Notes under the pieces: model-generated
Database searches by the model: none
Told to the model about the DNA's origin: nothing
What the model saw: the letters and a program-made list of their open reading frames with translations, nothing else
Part shown: piece after piece, positions 20,338-30,201 of the stretch
Layout of the letters: each line of letters opens with the position of its first letter
Numbering within the stretch: the stretch's first letter is position 1
Made by a program: the position numbers and the translations under genes
Source of the DNA: Deltaproteobacteria bacterium
Lineage (GTDB): Bacteria > Desulfobacterota > Syntrophobacteria > Syntrophobacterales > Syntrophobacteraceae
Direction of reading: 5' to 3'
DNA: 58,393 nucleotides
NCBI GenBank assembly: GCA_021793275.1
Contig: JAJYTC010000007.1
Coordinates: forward strand, 1-58,393

Positions 20338-20396
20338 AGCGCCGAGCTCCTTTTTAGCCAGCATAAATATTAGGACAACTGCCGAGCGCAGGGCAA

Positions 20397-20427
20397 GGAC
20401 AATTGTCCCCATGGCGACAAGATTGTC
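20397..20427. promoter_or_regulatory. Candidate upstream activator sequences (GACAA/TTGTC palindromes)
   Basis: GGACAATTGTCC (20397..20408, perfect palindrome) and GACAAGATTGTC (20416..20427); another GGACAA half-site at 20373. About 100-130 bp upstream of the -24/-12 element. Confidence 0.5.
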
Positions 20428-20514
20428 ACCCCGGCGTCATCAAAGAGCGGGGGCAGAGCTCCGGCCCTGGCGCAAATCATAGTGATATCGATATGATATT
20501 CTGTAAAAATGAGG

Positions 20515-20530
20515 TGGCATGCTGTTTGCT
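20515..20530 (+). promoter_or_regulatory. Sigma-54 (-24/-12) promoter
   Basis: TGGCATG-CTGT-TTGCT versus consensus TGGCACG-N4-TTGCW: one mismatch, correct GG-N10-GC spacing; upstream of the acyl-CoA dehydrogenase and divergent from a sigma-54 EBP gene. Confidence 0.8.
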
Positions 20531-20687
20531 TTTATATCTCCCCGGCCGGCAAGCGCAGCGTCAGCTTTCGAATAGCCAAAAGACCAGGGCATTGAAAAAG
20601 CGAAGGGCAAAAGCGCGGGGAGCTGTGCCCCCCGCACCCCCACGAGGTCGGTGCGGCCAATTCAATTAATTTTCAAAGAGGTGATTT

Positions 20688-21863
20688 ATGTCCCCCAGGT
20701 ACGGAACTTCGCAAGGCGCCCGGCTCTATTTCGGGGAAGAACACGAAATGCTGCGAAAAAGCGTTGCCCGCTTCGTGGACCGGGAAATCAATCCCTACAT
20801 GGACCAATGGGAGCAGGAGGGCCAGGCGCCCTTGCATGAGCTTTTCAAAAAGATGGGAGACCTCGGTCTGCTCGGTATCCGCTACGATCCGAAGTACGGA
20901 GGGCAGGGGCTGGACAGCTGGTTCGACCTGGTCTTCGTGGAAGAACTGGGCCGGATCTCGGGCGCCGGGATAAGCACGGCCATCGGGGTGCAGACTCACA
21001 TGGCCACGCCCGCCCTTGCCGATTTCGGCAGCGAATACCTGAAGGAAACCTATCTTCAGCCGGCCATACGCGGTGATATGGTCGCAGCCATCGGGGTGAC
21101 CGAGGCCGGCGCCGGCTCCGATGTGGCGGGCCTAAGAACCCGGGCCAGGCGTGAGGGCGACCATTACGTCATAAACGGTTCCAAGATGTTCATCACCAAT
21201 GGCTGCCAGGCGGATTTCGTCACTACTCTGTGCCGTACCGACGATAAACCCGGCTACCACTCTTTCAGCCTGATCGTGGTCCCGACAAATACACCCGGTT
21301 TCAGCGTGGGACAAAAACTGGACAAACTGGGGCTGCGCAGTTCGGATACCGGTCTGCTCTATTATGACGATGTCCGGGTCCCGGCCGAAAATCTGATCGG
21401 AGAGGAAGGTGAAGGCTTCATCTACCAGATGAAGCAGTTTCAGCACGAACGATTTTTCGCCATCCCACCCGCCTATGTAAGCGCGCAGGAGATGATTTCG
21501 ACGACCGTCGACTATATCAAGCAGCGGCAGGTATTCGGCAGACCCCTGATCGCCAACCAGGTCCTCCGGCATCGGTTGGTGGAGTGGATGACCGAACTGG
21601 AATGCCTCAAACAGCTTACCTATCATATCGTGCGGATGAAGGAGGCAGGTCTTGATGTCACGCGTGAAGTGACCATGGGCAAGCTGTATGCCGGTCCGCT
21701 GATACGCAAAATTGCCGATGGTTGTCTACAGATGTACGGGGGCATGGGGTACATGAGCGAAACCCCGGTTTCGCGTTTCTTTCGGGACGCCCGGCTCTAT
21801 TCCATCGGCGGCGGGGCCGATGAAGTGATGAGTGAAATCCTTTGCAAACTGGAAGGCTTTTGA
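20688..21863 (+). CDS. Acyl-CoA dehydrogenase
   Basis: 391 aa; AIGVTEAGAGSDVAGLRTRA, GSKMFITNG, QMYGGMGYMSETPVSRFFRDARLYSIGGGADEVM. Confidence 0.93.
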   Translation: MSPRYGTSQGARLYFGEEHEMLRKSVARFVDREINPYMDQWEQEGQAPLHELFKKMGDLGLLGIRYDPKYGGQGLDSWFDLVFVEELGRISGAGISTAIGVQTHMATPALADFGSEYLKETYLQPAIRGDMVAAIGVTEAGAGSDVAGLRTRARREGDHYVINGSKMFITNGCQADFVTTLCRTDDKPGYHSFSLIVVPTNTPGFSVGQKLDKLGLRSSDTGLLYYDDVRVPAENLIGEEGEGFIYQMKQFQHERFFAIPPAYVSAQEMISTTVDYIKQRQVFGRPLIANQVLRHRLVEWMTELECLKQLTYHIVRMKEAGLDVTREVTMGKLYAGPLIRKIADGCLQMYGGMGYMSETPVSRFFRDARLYSIGGGADEVMSEILCKLEGF

Positions 21864-21899
21864 GATTTGTTCAGCGCAAAACCACAGGAGACGGCCGGC

Positions 21900-23450
21900 A
21901 TGGGACAGTGGATGGATGGGTTTCTAACCAGACTAGCCCGCAACCGAGAAGAAAACCTGGCGGGAGGCGGGCCTGAGCGCATCAAGCTGCAGCACGAGCT
22001 GGGAAAACTGACCGCGAGGGAACGAATCGAATACCTGGCCGATCCCGGTTCGTTTTGCGAACTGGGATCGTTGGTTCGAGACCCCGGGGCCGAACGTGGC
22101 AAGCTGACCAGGCCCTCCCCGGCGGACGGCGTGGTGATGGGTTCGGCGGAAATCAACGGCCGGCAGGTCATGCTCTATGCCACCGATTTTACGGTCATGT
22201 CAGGGGCCCCGGGCGATGAAGGCGTCTGGAAAATGGCGGAACTGGTGGAAATGGCCGGACGAGAGCAAGTGCCGGTGATAGGCATTTTCGACTCGGCGGG
22301 CTCGCGCATCGGTTTTACCGGAGGGGCTTTCGGCCTGCACGGTCTGGCAAGGCTTACCCGAAACTACTGCCTTTATTCGGGAATCATTCCTCAAATTGCG
22401 CTGGTGCTGGGACCGTGCGCCGGGCCGTTGGCCCAGATTCCGGTCCTGTGCGATTTTCTGATCATGAATGCGAACACCGGCTTTTTATGGTTTGGGGGCG
22501 AAATTGAATCCGAGGAAGCCGGCCGGGCCGATTTTCACATGAGGAGAAGCGGCCAGGTGGACCTGACGGCCGATAGTGATGAAGAATCCATGGATCTGGC
22601 CAAAAAACTGCTCGAGTTCATTCCTCAAAACTGCTGGGAAAAACCACCCCGCGTGAAAGCAAACGATGATCCCGACCGCAGGGAAGAAGGTCTTCTCAGC
22701 GTGATGCCCGACGATCCGAAATTCACCTATGACATGCACGAGATCATCGAGCTGATTGTGGACGACGGCGAATTTTTCGAGCTTAAAGAGGATTTCGCCC
22801 CCAACCTGATAGTGGGATTCGCTCGCTTTGACGGTATGCCTGCGGGCATTGTGGCCAGCAATCCGGACGAACTGAGCGGCATCATGGAACCCGATTCATC
22901 GGACAAATACGATCGCTTCATGATGTTTCTGGATAATTTTGAAATACCCATGGTCAACTTGTCCGACACCACCGCCTATCCCCCCGGCGACCGCTGGGAG
23001 CGGATGGGGGTTATCCGCCACGGCGCCAAGAACCTGCACGGCTACAGCAGCACCACCAATCCCAAGGTGACCGTGGTGCTGCGGCGTTCCTACGGCGGAT
23101 CGAACATCACCATGGGATGCAGCAAAATGGGCCCCGACTACATATACGCCTGGCCCACGGTGGAGTTCGCCCCGACGGGGCCGGAATCGATCGTTTTGGC
23201 CGTCTTTCACAAACAGCTGGCCAAGGCCGAGGCCGAGGGCAACTACGACGAAGTGTACCACTTTTATTTGAACATTCTCAAGGAACAGTTCAGCGTAATG
23301 AACCAGGGCAAAGGGTATACCCATTATTACACCGTCCACGAGGTCATCGATCCGCGCGATACCCGGCCCCGCATAATCAAGGCCTTGCGGGCGACGGCCG
23401 ACAAGCGCGACCGACTCCCTGGCAAAAAACGCTACATTAAACCCGCCTAA
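21900..23450 (+). CDS. Acyl-CoA carboxylase carboxyltransferase (beta) subunit 1
   Basis: Start MGQWMDGFLTRLA preceded by AGGAGAC; LQHELGKLTARERIEYLADPGSFCELGSL, CT domains. Confidence 0.88.
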   Translation: MGQWMDGFLTRLARNREENLAGGGPERIKLQHELGKLTARERIEYLADPGSFCELGSLVRDPGAERGKLTRPSPADGVVMGSAEINGRQVMLYATDFTVMSGAPGDEGVWKMAELVEMAGREQVPVIGIFDSAGSRIGFTGGAFGLHGLARLTRNYCLYSGIIPQIALVLGPCAGPLAQIPVLCDFLIMNANTGFLWFGGEIESEEAGRADFHMRRSGQVDLTADSDEESMDLAKKLLEFIPQNCWEKPPRVKANDDPDRREEGLLSVMPDDPKFTYDMHEIIELIVDDGEFFELKEDFAPNLIVGFARFDGMPAGIVASNPDELSGIMEPDSSDKYDRFMMFLDNFEIPMVNLSDTTAYPPGDRWERMGVIRHGAKNLHGYSSTTNPKVTVVLRRSYGGSNITMGCSKMGPDYIYAWPTVEFAPTGPESIVLAVFHKQLAKAEAEGNYDEVYHFYLNILKEQFSVMNQGKGYTHYYTVHEVIDPRDTRPRIIKALRATADKRDRLPGKKRYIKPA

Positions 23451-23465
23451 GTTTGCGCTGGGGGA

Positions 23466-25028
23466 ATGAGCATGGGAAAACGAATGGATGAAGCGATCCA
23501 AAAATTTCTCGCCATCCAGGAGAAAAACAAACTGGGCGGCGGCCGGCAGCACATCGAGCGGCAGCACGAGCGGGGCAAGCTGACCGCTCGGGAACGCATC
23601 GAGATTCTCATCGATCCCGGTACTTTCAACGAACTTGGCTCCTGTGTCAACACAACCGGAATGCGCATCGACGGTGTAAGGCCGGATGCGCCCTGCGACG
23701 GCCTGGTGCTCGGGACCGGCGAGGTCCATGGACGCCCGGTTATGATCCACGCAGCGGATTTCACCGTGCTCGGCGGATCGGTCGGGGCGCAGACCGTAGC
23801 CAAGTTGAGTCGAGCCGTGGAAATGGCCGCCTTATGGGGGATTCCCATCGTCCATTTGCTGGATTCCTCCGGTGGCCGGCTGGGTTACAGGGACGTCAAC
23901 TGGGCCGGAATTGACTGGTATTTCCGCTCTCAGAGCCGTTTTTCCGGGACCACGCCGCAAATCACCGTGCTTATGGGGCCATGCATCGCGGGTGCGGCTT
24001 ATTTGCCCACACTTTGCGACTTTTTGTTCATGAGCCGGATTTCAGCCTCCCTTTGGCTGGGCGGGCCGCGCCAGACCCTGGCGGCCACCTCCGAGGTCAT
24101 CGACGGCGACATAGGAGGTGCGGACTACCACATGCAGCTTACCGGGACTTGCGACGTGACAGGCGCCGACGATCGGGAAACCATTCTCAAGTGCCGTGAA
24201 ATGCTGCGTTATCTACCGTCCAATTACAGGGAAAAACCCCCGTTGTGGGACAATACCGACCCGGCTGAGCGTGAGGTAGACCAATTGAGTGAAATCGTCC
24301 CCGACGACTTCAGTCGCACTTACGATATGCACGATGTGATAGCTCTGCTGGTCGATAACGGGGAGTATTTCGAGATCAAAGACCAGTATGCCAGGCAGCT
24401 CATCTGCTGTTTTTGCCGCTTCGGCGGCCGTACGGTGGGACTGGTGGCAAATAATCCGAAATATCCCGGCAGCATTTTGGAAGTGAACGCGTGCGACAAG
24501 TATTACCGGTTTTTGCAGGTCCTGGATGCTTACAACCTGCCCCTGGTCAACCTGACGGACACCCCGCCGGCGGTCCCCGGAGAAGTTGAGGAAGAGCGGG
24601 GCCTGCTGCGGCATATGGGCAAAATACTCGATTTGTACGCCACCGCTACCGTGCCCAAAATCGGCGTGGTCCTGCGTGAAGCTTACGCGGACACCGGAAG
24701 TTTGGTGATGAGCGGCCTCAAAGGCATGGGCGCGGATCTAACCTACGCCTGGCCTATTGCCCGGTTCGGAGTCGAGGCGTCCACCCTGGACTACCGGGCG
24801 GTGCTGGGAAAGGGTGTTGAAGAAGACGCGCCGGAGGCTTACTGGAAGTGGTCGCGGGAGAAGGCCGACGCCTTTGCCGCCGCCCATTCCTGGACGGCCC
24901 AGGTGGTCGATGAGATCATACTGCCCCGAGACACCCGCAAAAAGATCGTCCAGGCTTTGAAAGTAACGGAGCAGAAAGCGGAGGAACTGCCGCAGCGCAA
25001 AAAAGCGCATGGTTCACCACCTACCTGA
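23466..25028 (+). CDS. Acyl-CoA carboxylase carboxyltransferase (beta) subunit 2
   Basis: 520 aa; RQHERGKLTARERIEILIDPGTFNELGSCV; paralogous to the preceding gene. Confidence 0.88.
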   Translation: MSMGKRMDEAIQKFLAIQEKNKLGGGRQHIERQHERGKLTARERIEILIDPGTFNELGSCVNTTGMRIDGVRPDAPCDGLVLGTGEVHGRPVMIHAADFTVLGGSVGAQTVAKLSRAVEMAALWGIPIVHLLDSSGGRLGYRDVNWAGIDWYFRSQSRFSGTTPQITVLMGPCIAGAAYLPTLCDFLFMSRISASLWLGGPRQTLAATSEVIDGDIGGADYHMQLTGTCDVTGADDRETILKCREMLRYLPSNYREKPPLWDNTDPAEREVDQLSEIVPDDFSRTYDMHDVIALLVDNGEYFEIKDQYARQLICCFCRFGGRTVGLVANNPKYPGSILEVNACDKYYRFLQVLDAYNLPLVNLTDTPPAVPGEVEEERGLLRHMGKILDLYATATVPKIGVVLREAYADTGSLVMSGLKGMGADLTYAWPIARFGVEASTLDYRAVLGKGVEEDAPEAYWKWSREKADAFAAAHSWTAQVVDEIILPRDTRKKIVQALKVTEQKAEELPQRKKAHGSPPT

Positions 25029-25082
25029 TATCCGGCGGATTCCGGATGGCTGATCGAACAGCATATCCTCCAGGAGCATGAT

Positions 25083-25949
25083 ATGAGTGATAAAGCGGTT
25101 TTGACCTGCGCCCTCACCGGCGTTTTGACCGATCCCTCCATGGCCGATCTTCCGGTCACCCCTGAAGAGATGGCCGAGGCGGCGCGGCAGGCCCGGGACG
25201 AGGGGGCGGTCATAGTCCATGTCCATTTCCGGGATCAAAGACCGGGTAAGGGAATGCTGCCCACCTGGGATGTTGATGTGGTGCGGTCCATTGTGGAGGC
25301 CATCCGTGCCCGCGTACCGGGGATCATCATCAACCAGAGCACAGGCGTAGTGGGGGCGGACATCTCCGGGCCTGTGGCCTGCCTTGAGGCCGTAAAACCG
25401 GAAATGGCCGCTTGCAACGCGGGAACGCTCAACTATCTCAAACAGAAACAAGACGGCGCCTGGGCCTGGCCGCCCATGCTTTTCGACAATCCCGTGGAAA
25501 AAGTCCAGGCCTTCCTGAACGCTATGTCGGCCAACGGAGTCGTTCCGGAGTTCGAATGCTTCGATTCGGGCATTGTTCGCAGCGTGGCCTTATACAAAAA
25601 AGCCGGCATGTTCGAAGGCGACCCTCACATCTCACTGGTCATGGGAGTGGAGAGCGGCCAGCCGGCCAAGCCGGAGTGGATTCCGCTGTTAAAAAAGGAA
25701 ATGCTGCCCGGGACCCACTGGCAGGTTATCTGCGTGGGGCGAAAAGAGGTCTGGGACCTCCAGCGCAAGGCCCTGGAAGAAGGCGGCAACGTGCGCACCG
25801 GCCTGGAAGACACATTCTATTTGCCAAACGGCGAAAAGGCTAGAAACAACGGCCAATTGACAGCGGCCCTGGCCAGAATCGTTCGTGAGACGGGCCGGGA
25901 GGTGGCCACGGCGGAAGAAGCCCGCCGTATTCTGGGAATAACGAGATAA
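25083..25949 (+). CDS. Beta-keto acid cleavage enzyme (BKACE/DUF849, 3-keto-5-aminohexanoate cleavage enzyme family)
   Basis: 288 aa; CALTGVLT, VIVHVHFRDQRPGKG, GIIINQSTG, EFECFDSGIV, GLEDTFYLPNGEKARNNGQLT. Confidence 0.9.
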   Translation: MSDKAVLTCALTGVLTDPSMADLPVTPEEMAEAARQARDEGAVIVHVHFRDQRPGKGMLPTWDVDVVRSIVEAIRARVPGIIINQSTGVVGADISGPVACLEAVKPEMAACNAGTLNYLKQKQDGAWAWPPMLFDNPVEKVQAFLNAMSANGVVPEFECFDSGIVRSVALYKKAGMFEGDPHISLVMGVESGQPAKPEWIPLLKKEMLPGTHWQVICVGRKEVWDLQRKALEEGGNVRTGLEDTFYLPNGEKARNNGQLTAALARIVRETGREVATAEEARRILGITR

Positions 25950-25970
25950 TACGCCAGGGGACCAAAAGCC

Positions 25971-26756
25971 ATGAATGATACGCATGAAGTGCTCTACCAT
26001 CGGCAGGATAAGGTCGCAACGATCACAATCAATCGTCCGCAGAGGCGAAATTCCCTTAATCCGGACGCATTGGAGGGCCTGCACAGGTATTTGGATCAAG
26101 CCGAGAAGGATGCCGAGGCGGGGGCTATCGTTCTCACCGGCGCGGGCGGACATTTTTGCGCCGGAGCGGACCTCGGGGGGAACTTCGGTTCGCAGGAGTC
26201 GTTTCTGGAAATGCATGAGGATCGAGCCCCTTATGCGGAACTGCTGCTTAAGATGAATAAATGCAAAAAACCGATCCTGGCCGCCATCGAAGGCTACTGC
26301 CTGGCCGGAGGTATGGGCCTGTGCCTCGCGAGCGACGTAATTATCGCCGGCGAGGAGGCCCGGTTCGGCCTGCCCGAAATCAAACGGGGACTGTGGCCTT
26401 ACATGGTCACCGCCCTGCTCATACGCAATGTCGGGCGGAAAAAGGCGCTTGAATTGTGCATGACCGGAGAGCTTATTGCTGCGGCCGAAGCCGAACGCAT
26501 CGGCCTGATCAATTACTGCGTCCCTCGGGATTCGTTGGCGGACAGAGTTTCGAGTATGGCAAAAAGGCTGTCTTCCTTCAGTCCGGCGGTGATGGGTCTG
26601 GGCAAGGCGTCCTTTTACCGGATTGCAGATATGACCACAGACGATGCGCTGCATTACCTTCGGGCGCAATTGACGATCAATACGCAGGTCGAAGACCTTA
26701 GGGAAGGCATAGCCGCTTTCATGGAAAAGCGGGACCCGGTTTGGAAAGGGCGCTAG
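25971..26756 (+). CDS. Enoyl-CoA hydratase/isomerase family protein
   Basis: 261 aa; GAGGHFCAGADLGG, AIEGYCLAGGMGLCLASDVIIAGEEARFGLPEIKRGLWP. Confidence 0.92.
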   Translation: MNDTHEVLYHRQDKVATITINRPQRRNSLNPDALEGLHRYLDQAEKDAEAGAIVLTGAGGHFCAGADLGGNFGSQESFLEMHEDRAPYAELLLKMNKCKKPILAAIEGYCLAGGMGLCLASDVIIAGEEARFGLPEIKRGLWPYMVTALLIRNVGRKKALELCMTGELIAAAEAERIGLINYCVPRDSLADRVSSMAKRLSSFSPAVMGLGKASFYRIADMTTDDALHYLRAQLTINTQVEDLREGIAAFMEKRDPVWKGR

Positions 26757-26793
26757 CCGGGCAAATTCAGCTTTAATGGGGAGCATAGCACGC

Positions 26794-27042
26794 ATGAGCA
26801 AAACAGTCGAAGTCAAAGCCCCTATGTCCGGGGTTTTCTATCGCAAGCCGGCCCCGGATCAACCATCTTTTGTGGAGGTGGGCGACACGGTGAAGAAAAA
26901 ACAGGTTTTGGCCCTGCTCGAGACCATGAAGGTATTCCAGAAGGTCAAAGCGCCGGTGGCGGGCAGGATTGTCGAAATTATCGCGGAAAACGAAACACCG
27001 TTGAAAGATGAAGACCTGATGTTTGTCATCGAAATCTGTTGA
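26794..27042 (+). CDS. Biotin/lipoyl attachment domain protein (BCCP)
   Basis: Start MSKTVEVKAPMSG; LLETMKVFQKVKAPVAGRIVEI biotinylation motif. Confidence 0.88.
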   Translation: MSKTVEVKAPMSGVFYRKPAPDQPSFVEVGDTVKKKQVLALLETMKVFQKVKAPVAGRIVEIIAENETPLKDEDLMFVIEIC

Positions 27043-27100
27043 GCGTCATGCGGGGAGAGGAAAATATGCGGCAACATGAAGAGCAGCAGGACGGACGCCG

Positions 27101-28471
27101 ATGTTATCCAAGATATTGATTGCCAATCGGGGCGAGATCGCTCTAAGGGTCGTGCGCGCCGCCAAAGAACTGGGTTTGGCCACTGTGGCCGTCTATTCCG
27201 AAGCCGATAAAGACAGCCTTCATGTGCGTCATGCCGACGAAAGTGTCTGTATCGGTCCGCCCGGCAGCGCCAAAAGTTATTTGAACGGTGAGGCCATCAT
27301 TGCTGCGGCGAGGCAAACGGGGGCGCAGGCGGTTCATCCCGGCTACGGCTATCTGGCGGAAAACGCACGATTTGCTCGGGACTGTATAAACGCCGGCCTG
27401 GTTTTCATAGGCCCGAGGCCGGAAAATCTGGAGCTTGCCGGGAATAAGATCAAGGCCAAAACACTGATCGAGCCGGCCGGCGTGCCGACGGTTCCATCCA
27501 GCCCGGGCCCTGTGCGTTCACCCGGGGAAGCGGTGGCTTTTGCCAAACAAAGAGGTTACCCGGTCATGATCAAAGCCGCAGCCGGCGGGGGCGGCCGAGG
27601 CATCCGCATCTGCCCGGACGAAAACAGCCTGATGGAAGAATTTGCTGTGGCCGGGGCCGAAGTAAAAGCCGCTTTCGGAGACGACGCCTTGTACGTCGAA
27701 AAATGCCTGGTGAACCCGCGACATATCGAATTTCAGATACTGGCCGATGGATTCGGCAACGTGATCCATCTCGGTGAGCGGGAATGCTCGGTGCAAAGGC
27801 GGTTTCAAAAATTGATCGAGGAAGCCCCTTCGCCGGCCCTCGATCCGGGGCTGCGGGCAGCCATGGGGCAGGCAGCCGTCAAGGCGGCGCGGGCCGTGGA
27901 CTACTTCAACGCCGGAACGGTCGAATTTTTGCTCGATCAGGAGGGTAACTTCTATTTCATAGAAATCAATGCCCGCATCCAGGTTGAACACCCGGTAACA
28001 GAGGTGGTCACCGGCGTGGACCTGGTGAAGGAACAGATCAGGCTGGCCGCCGGAGGCCGGCTCGATTACGGTTTCGAAGACCTGAGGCTAAGGGGCTGGG
28101 CTATCGAGTGCCGAATCAACGCCGAGAACCCCGATTTCAACTTCGCGCCTTGTCCCGGGACCGTCGAGGAGTATCGCCCGCCGGGGGGATTTGGCGTGAG
28201 ATTGGACACCCACCTCTACCAGGGCTACGAACTGCCGATTTATTATGATTCGCTGATGGCCAAGCTCATTGCCTACGATACTACCAGATCCGGAGCGATT
28301 CTGGTCTTGCGAAGAGCCCTGCAGGAATTCATTGTCGAACCGATAAAAACTACCATCCCCTTGTATCTGAAAATCCTCGACGATCCCGCATTTCAGAATG
28401 GAGATATCCATACCGGCTACATCAAAAAGTTCGTTCCGGAGGATGAAGACGACGACGATGATGAGGCTTGA
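27101..28471 (+). CDS. Biotin carboxylase subunit
   Basis: 456 aa; MLSKILIANRGEIALRVVRAAKELG, KAAAGGGGRGIRI, EINARIQVEHPVTEVVTGVDLV. Confidence 0.92.
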   Translation: MLSKILIANRGEIALRVVRAAKELGLATVAVYSEADKDSLHVRHADESVCIGPPGSAKSYLNGEAIIAAARQTGAQAVHPGYGYLAENARFARDCINAGLVFIGPRPENLELAGNKIKAKTLIEPAGVPTVPSSPGPVRSPGEAVAFAKQRGYPVMIKAAAGGGGRGIRICPDENSLMEEFAVAGAEVKAAFGDDALYVEKCLVNPRHIEFQILADGFGNVIHLGERECSVQRRFQKLIEEAPSPALDPGLRAAMGQAAVKAARAVDYFNAGTVEFLLDQEGNFYFIEINARIQVEHPVTEVVTGVDLVKEQIRLAAGGRLDYGFEDLRLRGWAIECRINAENPDFNFAPCPGTVEEYRPPGGFGVRLDTHLYQGYELPIYYDSLMAKLIAYDTTRSGAILVLRRALQEFIVEPIKTTIPLYLKILDDPAFQNGDIHTGYIKKFVPEDEDDDDDEA

Positions 28472-28554
28472 GCGCGGGCGGCTACGGGCTGCGCTCGACT
28501 TCACCACCGGAGAAAAGGTCCCAACCTGAACACTTGGATTGATGAGGAGAGAAC

Positions 28555-30141
28555 ATGCTGAGCGATCTGCAAGTGAACCTTATCGGAAGAGTGGCGGTCG
28601 GAGATATTTTTCGCCGCAGAGCCCTGGCAACCCCGAACAAGGAGGCGATAGTAGAGAAAAGAGGTGAAGAGTTCATCAGGCTTACCTTCAAGGAACTCAA
28701 CGACGCCATGAACCGTTTTGCTAGAGCGGCCCGCAGCCTTGGTTTGCAGCAGGGAGACCGGATCGGGCTGCTCGGTCCCAACTCGGTGGAATATCTCATC
28801 GCGCTCTACGGTTGCGCCAAGGGAGGCTTTGTCGCAGTGCCCGTAAACCCCGGACTGTCACCAGGGGGCATACTGTACATCCTGGAGCATGCGGAGGTAA
28901 AAGCCCTCATCGCCGACGACGCACTCCAGCCGATATTCGATGAAATTACTGCGAAAGCCCCTCTGCTGCAACATTGCATCATCATTACCGCTACCCGGCA
29001 ACATGGTCCGGGCGCGCCCTTTATCGACTTTCAAGAGTTTATGCGGGACCAATCGGATGACGAGATCGAAGACGTAATCATAAACGATCGGGATATCTTT
29101 GAAATTCTTTACACCAGCGGCACGACAGCCGATCCCAAGGGGGTAATGGTAACGCATCTGTCCGTTTTTATCATGTCCCTGACGTGCCCTATCGAACTCA
29201 AAATGTCCAGGGACCTTGTGGGAACCACTCTCATGCCGCTCTTTCACTGCGCCCAGCAAACCATTACCACAAGCTATGCCCATATAGGCGCAAAAACGGT
29301 GATCTTCCGAGGCTTCGATCCGACGGTCATGCTGGAGGCGGTGGAAAGAGAAAAGATCGGGATAATCTTCTCTCTTCCGGCCATGTATAGAGCTATGCTC
29401 GATCATCCCCGGCTAAAGGAGTTCGACCTGTCGTCGGCCAAGTGCTGCATCTACGCAATGACCCCCATGGACAAAAGGACCCTGGAGCAGGCCACTAAAG
29501 CTTTTGGCGCCGAATTCGTGCTTGGGACCGGTCAGACCGAATTCTTCCCCGCGTCCAACACCTTTCGCCCCGGGTGGCCGCCAAAGGAGGGCAACTACTG
29601 GGGAGAGTCGGCCGTAACCGTCGATAGCGCCGTCATGGATGAGTCGGGCAGACTGTTACCCAGCGGGCAGACGGGCGAGATCGTCTGGCGCGGTCCGGCC
29701 GTTATGGCCGGTTATCTGAAAAACCGGGAGGCGACGGAGGAGGCTTGCCGGTACGGCTGGCATCATTCGGGCGACATTGGCTATATGGATGAGGACGGTC
29801 TGTTGGTATTTGTAGATAGAAAGAAGGACATGATAAAAACAGGGGGGGAGAATGTATCTTCCCTGAAGGTTGAACGGGTGATTCTAAGTGACCCGCGGGT
29901 TGCGGCGGTTGCGGTAGTGGGGCTGCCTCATGAGCGCTGGGTGGAAGCAGTGACTGCCTTTGTGCAGCCTCGCGACGGCGTGAGCCTTGCGGAAGAGGAT
30001 GTTATCAGTCTGTGCAAGGGCGAACTTGGCAGATTTGAGGTTCCAAAGAAAGTCGTGTTAGTAAATGATTTGCCGCGAACATCGACCGGAAAAATGCAAA
30101 AGCACGTCATCCGTAATATCTATCGGAATCTTTACGCTTAA
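28555..30141 (+). CDS. AMP-dependent acyl-CoA synthetase/ligase
   Basis: 528 aa; LYTSGTTADPKGVMVTH; DRKKDMIKTGGENVSSLKVERVI. Confidence 0.92.
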   Translation: MLSDLQVNLIGRVAVGDIFRRRALATPNKEAIVEKRGEEFIRLTFKELNDAMNRFARAARSLGLQQGDRIGLLGPNSVEYLIALYGCAKGGFVAVPVNPGLSPGGILYILEHAEVKALIADDALQPIFDEITAKAPLLQHCIIITATRQHGPGAPFIDFQEFMRDQSDDEIEDVIINDRDIFEILYTSGTTADPKGVMVTHLSVFIMSLTCPIELKMSRDLVGTTLMPLFHCAQQTITTSYAHIGAKTVIFRGFDPTVMLEAVEREKIGIIFSLPAMYRAMLDHPRLKEFDLSSAKCCIYAMTPMDKRTLEQATKAFGAEFVLGTGQTEFFPASNTFRPGWPPKEGNYWGESAVTVDSAVMDESGRLLPSGQTGEIVWRGPAVMAGYLKNREATEEACRYGWHHSGDIGYMDEDGLLVFVDRKKDMIKTGGENVSSLKVERVILSDPRVAAVAVVGLPHERWVEAVTAFVQPRDGVSLAEEDVISLCKGELGRFEVPKKVVLVNDLPRTSTGKMQKHVIRNIYRNLYA

Positions 30142-30201
30142 CGGGTACCCGCGTTATCCGTTTTTCGCCGGCGCGGAAAGTATCGGAGAAAGGAACCTAC
30201 G

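Noticed and set aside
25689-26816. 375-aa minus-strand ORF opposite BKACE/enoyl-CoA hydratase
   Set aside because: Shadow ORF; the plus strand encodes well-conserved enzymes with RBS.
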